From positions 206,983 through 270,982 of the forward strand of contig NZ_BMTW01000008.1 in NCBI RefSeq assembly GCF_014649875.1: a stretch of 64,000 bases of DNA, given 5' to 3'. The position numbers and the translations under genes were made by a program. The notes beneath the pieces were generated by a model. That model did no database searches. It worked only from the letters and a program-made list of their open reading frames with translations, and had not been told where the DNA came from. Below are positions 51,620 to 59,184 of the stretch, piece after piece. Within the stretch, counting starts at the first letter, position 1; each line of letters opens with the position of its first letter. The stretch is from Streptomyces rubiginosohelvolus. Its GTDB lineage: Bacteria > Actinomycetota > Actinomycetes > Streptomycetales > Streptomycetaceae.

Positions 51620-52243
51620 ATGGACCCGTACGGCGACAGCACCGTGATCGGCCCCGGGGGGCTGCGGCTGCGCCGGTGGCGCGAGGAGGATCTTCCCGCG
51701 GTGCTGCGGGCGTACGAGGATCCGGCGATGCGCCGGTGGCTGGCCGTCCAGGTATCCGGTCCGGACGGGGCCGCCGACTGGCTGGAGGCGCAGCGTACGG
51801 GGTGGGCGGCGGGCACCCGCTTCGCCTTCGCCGTCACGGAGGGCGGGCGGGAGGACGAACTGCTCGGCAACGTCGTGATGAAGCAGCTGGATCTGGTGAG
51901 CGGCCGGGCGGAGATGGGCTATTGGACGACGGCTCCGGCGCGCGGCCGGGGTGTGGCGTCCCGGGCGCTGGCGGCCCTGACCGACTGGGCGTTCGCGACC
52001 TTCGCCGAACAGGGCCTGATCCGGCTGGAGTTGCTGCACCAGGTGGACAACGTGGCCTCCTGCCGGGTGGCGGAGAAGTGCGGATTCCCGTTGGCGCGGG
52101 TGATCCCGGCGCTGCCGCCCGACTATCCGCTGGACGGCCATGTGCATGCGCGGGAGGCTCCGGCGGCCGTGGCGGTCAGCCGGCCGGCGGGTCGTCGTGG
52201 AGAAGCCGCTGGAACAGGTGGTGGTCGCGCCAGCGGGCGTTGA
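51620..52243 (+). CDS. GNAT-family acetyltransferase
   Basis: The 207-residue enzyme of the RimJ/RimL-like GNAT group has LRLRRWREEDLPAVLRAYEDPAMRRWL (beta1-alpha1), GNVVMKQLDLVSGRAEMGYWTTAPARGRGVASRALAALTDWAF with the acetyl-CoA loop RGRGVA, and LELLHQVDNVASCRVAEKCGF. It may acetylate a protein N-terminus or an amine. The ATG at 51620 with GGGGGAG 6-12 nt upstream is preferred to 51596. The C-terminal tail (about 180-207) is Gly/Arg-rich. The 3' end overlaps the convergent GNAT gene by 68 bp, so this tail may be an artefact of read-through to a late stop. Confidence 0.87.
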   Translation: MDPYGDSTVIGPGGLRLRRWREEDLPAVLRAYEDPAMRRWLAVQVSGPDGAADWLEAQRTGWAAGTRFAFAVTEGGREDELLGNVVMKQLDLVSGRAEMGYWTTAPARGRGVASRALAALTDWAFATFAEQGLIRLELLHQVDNVASCRVAEKCGFPLARVIPALPPDYPLDGHVHAREAPAAVAVSRPAGRRGEAAGTGGGRASGR

Positions 52244-52739
52244 TGTGCAGATAGCCGGGTGCGGTGCCGATCCGCTCGAACCCGGCCTTGGCGAGCACCT
52301 GTTGGGACGGGGCGTTGTCGGTGACGGTCGCCGCCTCGACGCGGTGCAGGCCCAGCCGGTCGCGGGCCGCGTCGCAGACCGCGCGGACAGCCGCGGTGGC
52401 CAGGCCGCGTCCGGCGTGGCCCTCGTCGACCCAGTAGCCGAGGCGGCCGTTGCGGAACGGGCCCCGCTCGACGCCGGAGAGGGTGAAGCCGCCGATCACC
52501 CGGTCGTCGGCGTCCGCGAGCACCCAGGGCATGGCCCGCCCGGCGTCCCGGTCGGCCAGCAGGGCGGTGAGCCGGGCGGCCTGGCCCTCGACGGTGTAGA
52601 AGGTGTCGGGGCGTACGGGTTCCCAGCGGCGCATGTACGCGCGGTTGCGGGTGAGGGCCGTGGCGAAGGCGGGCGCGTCGGTGAGTTCGGCGGGCCGGAA
52701 GGCCACGTCCGGGGCGAGGAGATGGGTGCGGTCGGTCAT
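52176..52739 (-). CDS. RimJ/RimL-type GNAT acetyltransferase
   Basis: The 187-residue protein follows the ribosomal-protein N-acetyltransferase pattern: VAFRPAELTDAPAFATALTRNRAYMRRWEP, GGFTLSGVERGPFRNGRLGYWVDEGHAGRGLATAAVRAVCDAARDRLGLHRVEAATVTDNAPSQQVLAKAGF and a last strand ending GTAPGYLHINARWRDHHLFQRLL. The acetyl-CoA loop is GHAGRGLA. The substrate is not known. The start at 52739 begins MTDRTHLLAPDV. It sits convergent with the other GNAT gene and downstream of nnaR on the same strand. Confidence 0.9.
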   Translation of the reverse strand: MTDRTHLLAPDVAFRPAELTDAPAFATALTRNRAYMRRWEPVRPDTFYTVEGQAARLTALLADRDAGRAMPWVLADADDRVIGGFTLSGVERGPFRNGRLGYWVDEGHAGRGLATAAVRAVCDAARDRLGLHRVEAATVTDNAPSQQVLAKAGFERIGTAPGYLHINARWRDHHLFQRLLHDDPPAG

Positions 52740-52770
52740 CCGGTCACGCTAGCCGGGACGGCCGGGCTCC

Positions 52771-52812
52771 GGCTCGCGGGCCCCGGCTCGCGGGCCCCGG
52801 CTCGCGGGCCCC
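52771..52812. repeat. 14-bp direct repeat, three copies
   Basis: GGCTCGCGGGCCCC is repeated three times without gap (52771-52784, 52785-52798, 52799-52812), followed by GGCTCCCG. It lies 20 nt past the nnaR stop and upstream of the acetyltransferase gene. Each unit holds the palindrome GGGCCC, so the tract can fold. Confidence 0.85.
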
Positions 52813-52832
52813 GGCTCCCGTGGAAGGGCCTC

Positions 52833-53975
52833 TCAGCGCCCGTACTTCGTGTCCGCCGACGGGTCCAGCGCCAGCCGGTAGCCGCGCTTGACGACCGTCT
52901 GGATCAGCCGGGGCACGCCCAGCGCCGAGCGCAGCCGGGCCATCGCCGTCTCCACCGCGTGTTCGTCGGAGCCGCTGCCGGGCAGGGCCCGCAGCAGGTC
53001 GGCGCGGGCCACCACCCAGCCGGGGCGGCGGGCCAGCGCGTGCAGGAGGGCCATGCCGGCGGGCGGCACCGCGCGCAGTTCGTCGTCGACGAGGACCGCG
53101 TGGCCCCGGATCTCGACGCGGTGGCCGGCGACGGGCAGGATGCGGGCGGCGGCCGGGAGGTGGGCGCACATCAGCTGGACGAGGGGGCCGAGCCGGAAGC
53201 GTTCCGGCTGGAGGGTGTCGATGCCCCGGGCCTGGAGCGGGAGGGCGGTGACCGGCCCGACGCAGGCGACCAGCACGTCGTCGCGCAGGGCGCCGAGGAT
53301 CTCCGGGAGCAGCCCGCGGGTCTCCGCCCGGCCCAGGAACGAGGCGGCGGCGGGCGCGCTGGTGAAGGTGATCGCGTCCAGGCCCCGGGCGGCCGTGACG
53401 TCGAGCATCCGGTCGAGCGGGGCGAGGTCCTGCGGCGGCATCCAGCGGTAGACGGGGACGACGACGACTTCGGCGCCCGCGGCCGTCAGGGACTCGACGA
53501 AACCGGGCAGGGGTTCGCCGTGCAGCTGGAGGGCGACCCGGCGGCCGTCGACGCCCTCGGCGAGGAGCCGGTCGAGGACCTCGGCCATCGATTCGGACCC
53601 GGGCGACCAGGTCTCGGTGAGCCCGGCGGCCCGGATGGCGCCCTTGACCTTGGGGCCCCGGGCGAGGAGTTCGACCCCGCGCAGGGTCTGAAGGAGCGCG
53701 TCGCCGATGCCCCAGCCGTCGGCCGCCTCGATCCAGCCGCGGAAGCCGATCGCGGTGGTGGCGACCGCCACGTCGGGGGCGTGGCCGATCAGCTCCTTGG
53801 TGGCGGCGAGGAGTTCGCTGTCGTCGGCGAGCTGCACGATCCGCAGGGCGGGGGCGTGCAGGACGGCGGCCCCGCGGCGTTTGAGGAGGGTGCCCAGCTC
53901 CTCGGCCCGGCGGGCGGCGGTCACCCCGACGGTGAAGCCCGCGAGGGGGCCGTGCGTTGTGTCGTCGTCCTGCAT
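52833..53975 (-). CDS. nnaR: NnaR-like regulator (HemD-like domain plus winged helix)
   Basis: The 380-residue protein joins a uroporphyrinogen-III synthase-like domain (about 12-265; AGFTVGVTAARRAEELGTLL, ITFTSAPAAASFLGRAET, VACVGPVTA) to an OmpR-type winged helix (about 290-372; LVDDELRAVPPAGMALLHALARRPGWVVARADLL, ETAMARLRSALG, TVVKRGYRLA). As I recall, NnaR of S. coelicolor is such a protein and controls nitrate/nitrite assimilation under GlnR; M. tuberculosis has a similar protein beside narK3. The ATG at 53975 is supported by the N-terminus MQDDDTTHGPLAG. It is downstream of narK on the same strand, with GlnR-box-like repeats between. Confidence 0.85.
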   Translation of the reverse strand: MQDDDTTHGPLAGFTVGVTAARRAEELGTLLKRRGAAVLHAPALRIVQLADDSELLAATKELIGHAPDVAVATTAIGFRGWIEAADGWGIGDALLQTLRGVELLARGPKVKGAIRAAGLTETWSPGSESMAEVLDRLLAEGVDGRRVALQLHGEPLPGFVESLTAAGAEVVVVPVYRWMPPQDLAPLDRMLDVTAARGLDAITFTSAPAAASFLGRAETRGLLPEILGALRDDVLVACVGPVTALPLQARGIDTLQPERFRLGPLVQLMCAHLPAAARILPVAGHRVEIRGHAVLVDDELRAVPPAGMALLHALARRPGWVVARADLLRALPGSGSDEHAVETAMARLRSALGVPRLIQTVVKRGYRLALDPSADTKYGR

Positions 53976-54001
53976 GGCGTGTTCCCCGGCTCCTGTGTTC
54001 C

Positions 54002-54052
54002 CGCTGGTGCGCGATGGTTCCCCGCTGATACGCGATGGTTCCCGCTGGTGAC
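54002..54052 (-). promoter_or_regulatory. GlnR-box-like 21-bp repeats upstream of nnaR
   Basis: On the minus strand the order is GTCAC-n6-GAACC-n5-GTATC-n6-GAACC-n5-GCACC, with a 21-bp period. This resembles the GlnR box (GTnAC-n6-GAAAC-n6, repeated). It ends 27 nt from the nnaR start. Two repeat units are nearly identical (54002-54022 and 54023-54043). Confidence 0.6.
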
Positions 54053-54151
54053 GCGGGGTGCGGAGGCCCGAGACTGCCAACGGTGCGTGACAGGCTCGGT
54101 TCCCCCGTATTTCCCGGCCGTTACGTCGCACGACGCCGGACCGCGCCGTTT

Positions 54152-55483
54152 CTACACCTCCGCGTAACCGAGCTGGGCCCGGGCGGGCACCGGTGCCGCG
54201 CGGCGAAGGTATACCGCCCAGGTGAGCGTGATGCACACCCCGTAGAAGGCGAGGAAGGACCAGAAGGCCGCGGTTCCGGCGCCGGAGGCCTGGAAGGACT
54301 GGCGGAAGGCGAGGTTGATCGCCAGCCCGCCGAGGGCGCCGACGGCCCCGATGAGACCCATGGCCGCGCCGGAGAGCCGCCGTCCGTGGGCGGCGGCCGC
54401 CTCGCCGTCCAGGCCCCGGGCCAGCGCCTTGGTGTGGAAGATGCCGGGGATCATCTTGTACGTCGATCCGTTACCGAGGCCCGTCAGGACGAACAGGGCG
54501 GTGAAGCCGGTGAGGAAGACCGGCAGCGAGGCGGTCCCCGAGGCGTGGATGACGACGCCGGTGGCGGCGGCCATCGCGACGAAGGTGGCCAGGGTGATGC
54601 GCGCGCCGCCGTACCGGTCGGCGAGGCGGCCCCCGACGGGCCGGATCAGGGAGCCCAGCAGCGGGCCGACGAAGGTGAGCGAGGCGGCCTGGAGCGGGGT
54701 CCGGCCGAACTGGGTCTGGAGCACCAGGCCGAAGGCGAAGCTGTAGCCGATGAACGAGCCGAAGGTGCCGATGTAGAGGACCGACATGATCCAGGTGTGC
54801 GGGTCGCGGACGGCCTCCAGCGCGGCCCCGGTGTCGTTCTTCACGGGACGCAGGTTGTCCATGTACAGGGCGGCGCAGACGGCGGCCAGGACGATCAGCG
54901 GGATGTAGACGCCGAGGACGATCCGGGGGTGCGAGGCCCCCAGGGTGCCGATGACGAGCAGGCCGACGAGCTGGACGACGGGGACGCCGATGTTGCCGCC
55001 GCCCGCGTTGAGGCCGAGCGCCCAGCCCTTGTGGCGCAGCGGGAAGAAGGCGTTGATGTTGGTCATCGACGAGGCGAAGTTGCCGCCGCCGATGCCGGTG
55101 AGCGCCGCGACCGCGACGAACGTGCCGTACGAGGTCCCGGGCTCCATCACCCAGAACGCGGCCAGGGTCGGGACGAGCAGGCTCACCGCGCTGAAGATCG
55201 TCCAGTTGCGGCCGCCGAAGCGGGCGACGGCGAAGGTGTACGGCACCCGCACCAGCGCGCCGACGAGGGTGGCCGTCGAGATGAGGAAGAACTTCCCGGC
55301 CGGGTCGATGCCGTACTCCGGTCCCATGAACAGGACCATCACCGACCACAGGGTCCAGATGGAGAATCCGATGTGCTCGGAGAGCACGGAGAACCAGAGG
55401 TTGCGGCGGGCGACCCGTTCGCCCTTCTCCCGCCAGAACGTCTCGTCCTCCGGGTCCCAGGTCTCGATCCAACGGCCTGCCAT
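54152..55483 (-). CDS. narK: Nitrate/nitrite transporter (NarK family)
   Basis: The 443-residue membrane transporter of the major facilitator superfamily has twelve spans and the two nitrate signatures: GIGGGNFASSMTNINAFFP (about 130-148) and GLNAGGGNIGVPVVQ (about 159-173). It imports nitrate or exports nitrite. The N-terminus (RWIETWDPEDETFWREKGERVARRNLW) is typical of NarK. The ATG at 55483 is 6 nt after GGAGG; a GTG at 55486 is too close. It lies upstream of nnaR on the same strand. The C-terminus is short and basic. Nitrogen control by GlnR is likely by homology. Confidence 0.92.
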   Translation of the reverse strand: MAGRWIETWDPEDETFWREKGERVARRNLWFSVLSEHIGFSIWTLWSVMVLFMGPEYGIDPAGKFFLISTATLVGALVRVPYTFAVARFGGRNWTIFSAVSLLVPTLAAFWVMEPGTSYGTFVAVAALTGIGGGNFASSMTNINAFFPLRHKGWALGLNAGGGNIGVPVVQLVGLLVIGTLGASHPRIVLGVYIPLIVLAAVCAALYMDNLRPVKNDTGAALEAVRDPHTWIMSVLYIGTFGSFIGYSFAFGLVLQTQFGRTPLQAASLTFVGPLLGSLIRPVGGRLADRYGGARITLATFVAMAAATGVVIHASGTASLPVFLTGFTALFVLTGLGNGSTYKMIPGIFHTKALARGLDGEAAAAHGRRLSGAAMGLIGAVGALGGLAINLAFRQSFQASGAGTAAFWSFLAFYGVCITLTWAVYLRRAAPVPARAQLGYAEV

Positions 55484-55577
55484 CACGCGCCTCCACAGGG
55501 GGTCGGGGTGTTGTTCCCGACGCTAGGGAGCCCGCGTTTCGGCGTGGTGCCGCGAGGTGACCGGTGCGCAACCTTGC

Positions 55578-55607
55578 TCTCACCGGGCCGTTCCCGGCCC
55601 GGTGAGA
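55578..55607. terminator. Hairpin after the mat-type operon
   Basis: A 13-bp perfect stem (55578-55590 with 55595-55607) with the loop TTCC lies 7 nt past the acyltransferase stop (minus strand) and upstream of narK. Confidence 0.82.
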
Positions 55608-55614
55608 TGCAGGT

Positions 55615-56778
55615 CTACCTTCTGCCGTCCGGCCAGAGCCGGGGCCGGCGTCCGGCGGCGACGTCCTCCACCCAGCCCACGGCGACGATCATGACTGCGA
55701 GCAGCGGCCAGATGAGCAGGGTCATCAGCAGGGTGTACCCGGCCTCGACCGCCGATCCCAGGTGCGCGTCCACGTACGGGATCTCCCGTAGGAGGTCGAT
55801 CAGCGGGATCGTCGCCAGGATCAGCAGGTTGTGCCAGAGGTAGATCGTCATGGCCCGGTTGTTGGCGAGCGTGACCAGGCGGTCGAAGCGGGCCGGCCGG
55901 CCGGGCAGCTCCTGCCAGGACGGGGCGTACTGGAGCAGGATCACGCAGAAGCCGAGCGACCAGGTCGCCTGGGCCAGCGGGATGTCGTTGAGGTCCCAGC
56001 CGTCCGCAGTGAGGTGTCCCGAGGCCCACCACAGCCCGAAGCCCATGACGATCGACGCCAGCGAGACGGTGAGGTAGCGCGGGACGTCCTTGAACAGGCC
56101 GTCGTGGTGGGCGAAGCCGAGGACCCAGCAGGAGCCGAAGACCGCGAAGTCGCTCAGCGCGTCGCCGGTCTCGCCCGGGATCGTCACCAGGCCGGTGCCC
56201 ATCACGGCGGTCAGGCCGAGCGGCGCGAGCAGCGTCGCCCAGGGCAGCTTCCGGAACGCCCGGAGCAGCAGGGGCGAGGCGAGGACGAACCAGAGGTAGG
56301 CGCGGATGTACCAGAGCGGTCCGGCCGCCTGGACCGCCCAGGTGTCCTCCAGCAGACCGGCCTGGTCACCGCTGGACCGGGGGAAGGGGGGTGCGCCGAC
56401 CGGGAAGACGTACCAGGCCAGCTTGACGAACCACCACAGGCTGTCCTCCTTCACCGGCTGCCGGCTCAGCGCGAACATCATCGGTACGACGACGAGCGCG
56501 AACACCCACAGGGGCGGCAGCAGGCGGCGGATCCGGCCCCGGACGACTGCTGCGGCGGGGCGGGCCAGCGAACGGGCCATCAGCGAGCCGGCCAGGGCGA
56601 ACATCACGCCCATGGAGGGGAACAGGATGGTCAGCCAGGCCCAGCCGAAGATGTGGTAGATCACCACGCGGACCAGGGCGATCGTCCGGAGCAGGTCGAG
56701 ATACCGGTCCCGGCCGGGCTTGCCCGTAGCGGCGGGCGGCGCCACCGGGGTTCCGGCGGGCACGGTGGCGGCGCTCAT
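55615..56778 (-). CDS. Membrane acyltransferase (family 3) of the MatAB-type locus
   Basis: The 387-residue membrane enzyme belongs to acyltransferase family 3 (OafA/NodX type), with about ten spans. It has RYLDLLRTIALVRVVIYHIFGWAW (His near residue 42 in the catalytic region), FALAGSLMARSL, GPLWYIRAYLWFVLASPLLL and LYLW-like TIYLWHNLLI near the end. It probably acylates an extracellular glycan. The ATG at 56778 overlaps the upstream GT stop (ATGA), so the two are translated together. In S. coelicolor the related pair is matAB (mycelial aggregation); I am unsure which letter applies to each gene. A terminator follows. Confidence 0.86.
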   Translation of the reverse strand: MSAATVPAGTPVAPPAATGKPGRDRYLDLLRTIALVRVVIYHIFGWAWLTILFPSMGVMFALAGSLMARSLARPAAAVVRGRIRRLLPPLWVFALVVVPMMFALSRQPVKEDSLWWFVKLAWYVFPVGAPPFPRSSGDQAGLLEDTWAVQAAGPLWYIRAYLWFVLASPLLLRAFRKLPWATLLAPLGLTAVMGTGLVTIPGETGDALSDFAVFGSCWVLGFAHHDGLFKDVPRYLTVSLASIVMGFGLWWASGHLTADGWDLNDIPLAQATWSLGFCVILLQYAPSWQELPGRPARFDRLVTLANNRAMTIYLWHNLLILATIPLIDLLREIPYVDAHLGSAVEAGYTLLMTLLIWPLLAVMIVAVGWVEDVAAGRRPRLWPDGRR

Positions 56779-58901
56779 CCGACGGGCCTCCTCTCGGGGA
56801 CGGATTCGGTGCCGCGCCGCTGGGCGGAGACCCCGCCGGGGGCCTCCACCGCGCCGGTGCGGCGCAGCTTCTGCCAGCGCAGCCGGCCGCCGGTGAGCGC
56901 GGTGATCCAGGACTGGAGCAGTACGACGTACATGAGCTGGCGGTAGAGGATCTGCTGGAGCGGCAGCGAGAGCAGGTGGGTCATGCGTTCCTTGTCCAGC
57001 CGGAAGGCGTACGCGGCGCAGACGGCCTGGACGACCAGGACGCCGAACCACGCGGCCACCGTCCTGCCGGTCGGGCCGAAGACGAGTCCGTACAGCAGGA
57101 ACACGTCGATGAGCGGCGCGAGCAGCGGGGCGACGACCATGAACAGGGAGACGAACGGCAGGCCGACCCGCCCGAAGCGGCCCGAGGGCCCCCGTTCGAT
57201 GACCGCGCGGCGGTGCTTCCAGATCGCCTGCATGGTGCCGTAACTCCACCGGTAGCGCTGCGACCAGAGCTGCTGCACGGACTCCGGGGCCTCGGTCCAG
57301 GCGCGGGCGTTCTCGGCGTAGACGACGCGCCAGCCGTCCCGGTGCAGGGCCATGGTGATGTCGGTGTCCTCGGCGAGGGTGTCCTCGCTCATCCCGCCGA
57401 CCCGCTCCAGGGCCTGGCGGCGGAACGCCCCGACCGCGCCGGGGATGGTGGGCATGCAGCCGAGCACGTCGTACATCCGGCGGTCCAGGTTGAAGCCCAT
57501 CACGTACTCGATGTGCTGCCAGGCGCCGATGAGGGAGTCGCGGTTGCCGACCTTGGCGTTGCCCGCGACGGCTCCGACCCGGGGGTCGGCGAAGGGCTGG
57601 ACCAGCTCGCGGACCGTGGCCGGTTCGAAGACGGTGTCGCCGTCCATCATCACGACGATGTCGTAACGGGCTTTCCGGATGCCGTTGTTGAGGGCGGCGG
57701 GCTTGCCCGCGTTCTGCTGGCGGACGACCCGTACGCGGGGCAGCCCCATGGCCTCGACGAGGTCGGCGGTGCCGTCGGTGGAGCCGTCGTCGATGACGAT
57801 GATCTCGATGGGGTGCTCGCCGGCGGTCAGGGAGCGCACGGTCGCCTCGATGCACTCGCGTTCGTTATACGCGGGGACCAGGACGGAGACCGGGCGGCCG
57901 AGGGGTTCGCCCCAACGGAAGTCCTGGCGGCGGACCTTGCGGGCGTGCAGGAAGGAGAGCAGCAGCATGAGGCCGAAGCGGGCCAGCACCAGGGTGCCGA
58001 TGACGGCGAGTCCGACGACCAGGACGCCGGTGATCCGCTCGGACACGGCGACGGCGGAGACGAACACCTTGCCCTTCCACAGGGCGAACCCGGTGACCGG
58101 GGTGTGCGCGCTGGGGGCGTCGAGGGCGGTGGTGAGGCGGGTGAAGGTGTAGCCCCGCTCCTTGAGGTCGGGCAGCAGGGTGTCGAGCGCGGCCACGGTC
58201 TGCGAGCGGTCGCCGCCGGAGTCGTGCATGAGGATGATCGCGCCCTTGCCGTCCTTCGGCGTGGCCCGCTCGACGATGGCGCGGACCCCGGGGCGCTTCC
58301 AGTCCTGGCTGTCGGTGTCGGTGACGACGGTGAGGTAGCCGCGGCTTCCGATGTACTCCGTGACCGGCCAGGACGTGTTGTCCATGGCGTGCGAGAAGGA
58401 GGAGTACGGCGGCCGGAAGATCGAGGTGCGGATGCCGGCCGCGCCCGCCAGCGCCAGCTGGTTCTGCGACAGCTCCCAGTCGATGCGCGCGGTGGACTGG
58501 TGGGAGAGGTCGGGGTGGTTGAAGGTGTGTAGCCCGAGTTCGTGGCCCTCCTCCACCATCCGCCGGACCAGGTCCGGGTGGCGGGCGGCCATGGTGCCGG
58601 TGACGAAGAAGACGCCGTGGGCGTCGTACTCCTTCAGCTTGTCGAGCACCTTCGGCGTCCACACCGGGTCGGGCCCGTCGTCGAAGGTCAGGACGATCCG
58701 GCGGTCGGGTATGCGCAGGGTCTTCGCGTCACCGGAACGGGCGTCGATGACGGGGCCGCCGGTGAGGACGTCCTTCGGCACCTCGGTGGAGCGGTCGGCG
58801 CCGCGGACCCGGTGGTCGGCGAGGATCTCGCTGTGCACGTATCCGCGCAGCATCAGCATCGCGAGCAGGGCGGCCAGGACCCGGACGGTCGGACCATCCA
58901 C
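56775..58901 (-). CDS. Bifunctional NodB deacetylase/GT2 glycosyltransferase (MatAB-type, PNAG synthesis)
   Basis: The 708-residue protein has an N-terminal membrane span (about 5-19) and a NodB deacetylase domain outside (LTFDDGPDP at 71-79, metal His in HTFNHPD at 125/129, then RPPYSSFSHAMD). A span at about 290-318 precedes a cytosolic GT2 domain (VSVLVPAYNERECIEATVRSL, VMMDGDTVFE, AEDTDITMALHRDGW, QRYRW near 555), and further spans follow. It polymerises GlcNAc and deacetylates the product, like poly-beta-1,6-GlcNAc synthases; from memory MatAB does this for pellet formation. The GTG at 58901 gives a cytosolic N-terminus of only a few residues. The DNA just upstream is rearranged, so the original start may have been longer. 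Confidence 0.9.
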   Translation of the reverse strand: MDGPTVRVLAALLAMLMLRGYVHSEILADHRVRGADRSTEVPKDVLTGGPVIDARSGDAKTLRIPDRRIVLTFDDGPDPVWTPKVLDKLKEYDAHGVFFVTGTMAARHPDLVRRMVEEGHELGLHTFNHPDLSHQSTARIDWELSQNQLALAGAAGIRTSIFRPPYSSFSHAMDNTSWPVTEYIGSRGYLTVVTDTDSQDWKRPGVRAIVERATPKDGKGAIILMHDSGGDRSQTVAALDTLLPDLKERGYTFTRLTTALDAPSAHTPVTGFALWKGKVFVSAVAVSERITGVLVVGLAVIGTLVLARFGLMLLLSFLHARKVRRQDFRWGEPLGRPVSVLVPAYNERECIEATVRSLTAGEHPIEIIVIDDGSTDGTADLVEAMGLPRVRVVRQQNAGKPAALNNGIRKARYDIVVMMDGDTVFEPATVRELVQPFADPRVGAVAGNAKVGNRDSLIGAWQHIEYVMGFNLDRRMYDVLGCMPTIPGAVGAFRRQALERVGGMSEDTLAEDTDITMALHRDGWRVVYAENARAWTEAPESVQQLWSQRYRWSYGTMQAIWKHRRAVIERGPSGRFGRVGLPFVSLFMVVAPLLAPLIDVFLLYGLVFGPTGRTVAAWFGVLVVQAVCAAYAFRLDKERMTHLLSLPLQQILYRQLMYVVLLQSWITALTGGRLRWQKLRRTGAVEAPGGVSAQRRGTESVPERRPVG

Positions 58902-58923
58902 CCCTCGGCAAGGGCCAACTGGT

Positions 58924-59028
58924 CAGCGCGACGAAGAGCCGGGCGGCGGCCCGGGTGAAGTGCAGTTCGTCGGCGACGGCGAGGAAGGCGCCCGGGCGGG
59001 TGTGCCGGGCGGGCCGGGGTACGGCCAC
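58924..59028 (-). pseudogene. Remnant of a LysR-family regulator gene
   Basis: Thirty-five codons from GTG 59028 read MAVPRPARHTRPGA then FLAVADELHFTRAAARLFVA, which is the start of the LysR helix-turn-helix. The next expected residues (Q/PALSRQI) are missing; after VA the sequence becomes LTSWPLPRGG and runs into the glycosyltransferase gene. Only the first helix is left. The rest of the gene, about 260 codons, has been lost, placing a deletion end near 58923. It is divergent from an MFS gene, the normal layout of a LysR/transporter pair. Confidence 0.72.
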
Positions 59029-59184
59029 CGGACGGGCGCGCGGACCGGGCGGGGTCGGGACGGCGGGGCGGGCGGCAGGAGCGGTCTCCGGGCGGGCGGC
59101 AGGGGATGTCCCATTCGGCGAACAGCGATGCGGCGAGGTCGGTCCACTCCCGCGTCCGCTCGTTGCCGGGTATCCGGCGGGCAG

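Noticed and set aside
54035..55843. Plus-strand open frame over narK
   Set aside because: It is Glu/Gly/Arg-rich antisense of a NarK gene with conserved nitrate signatures.
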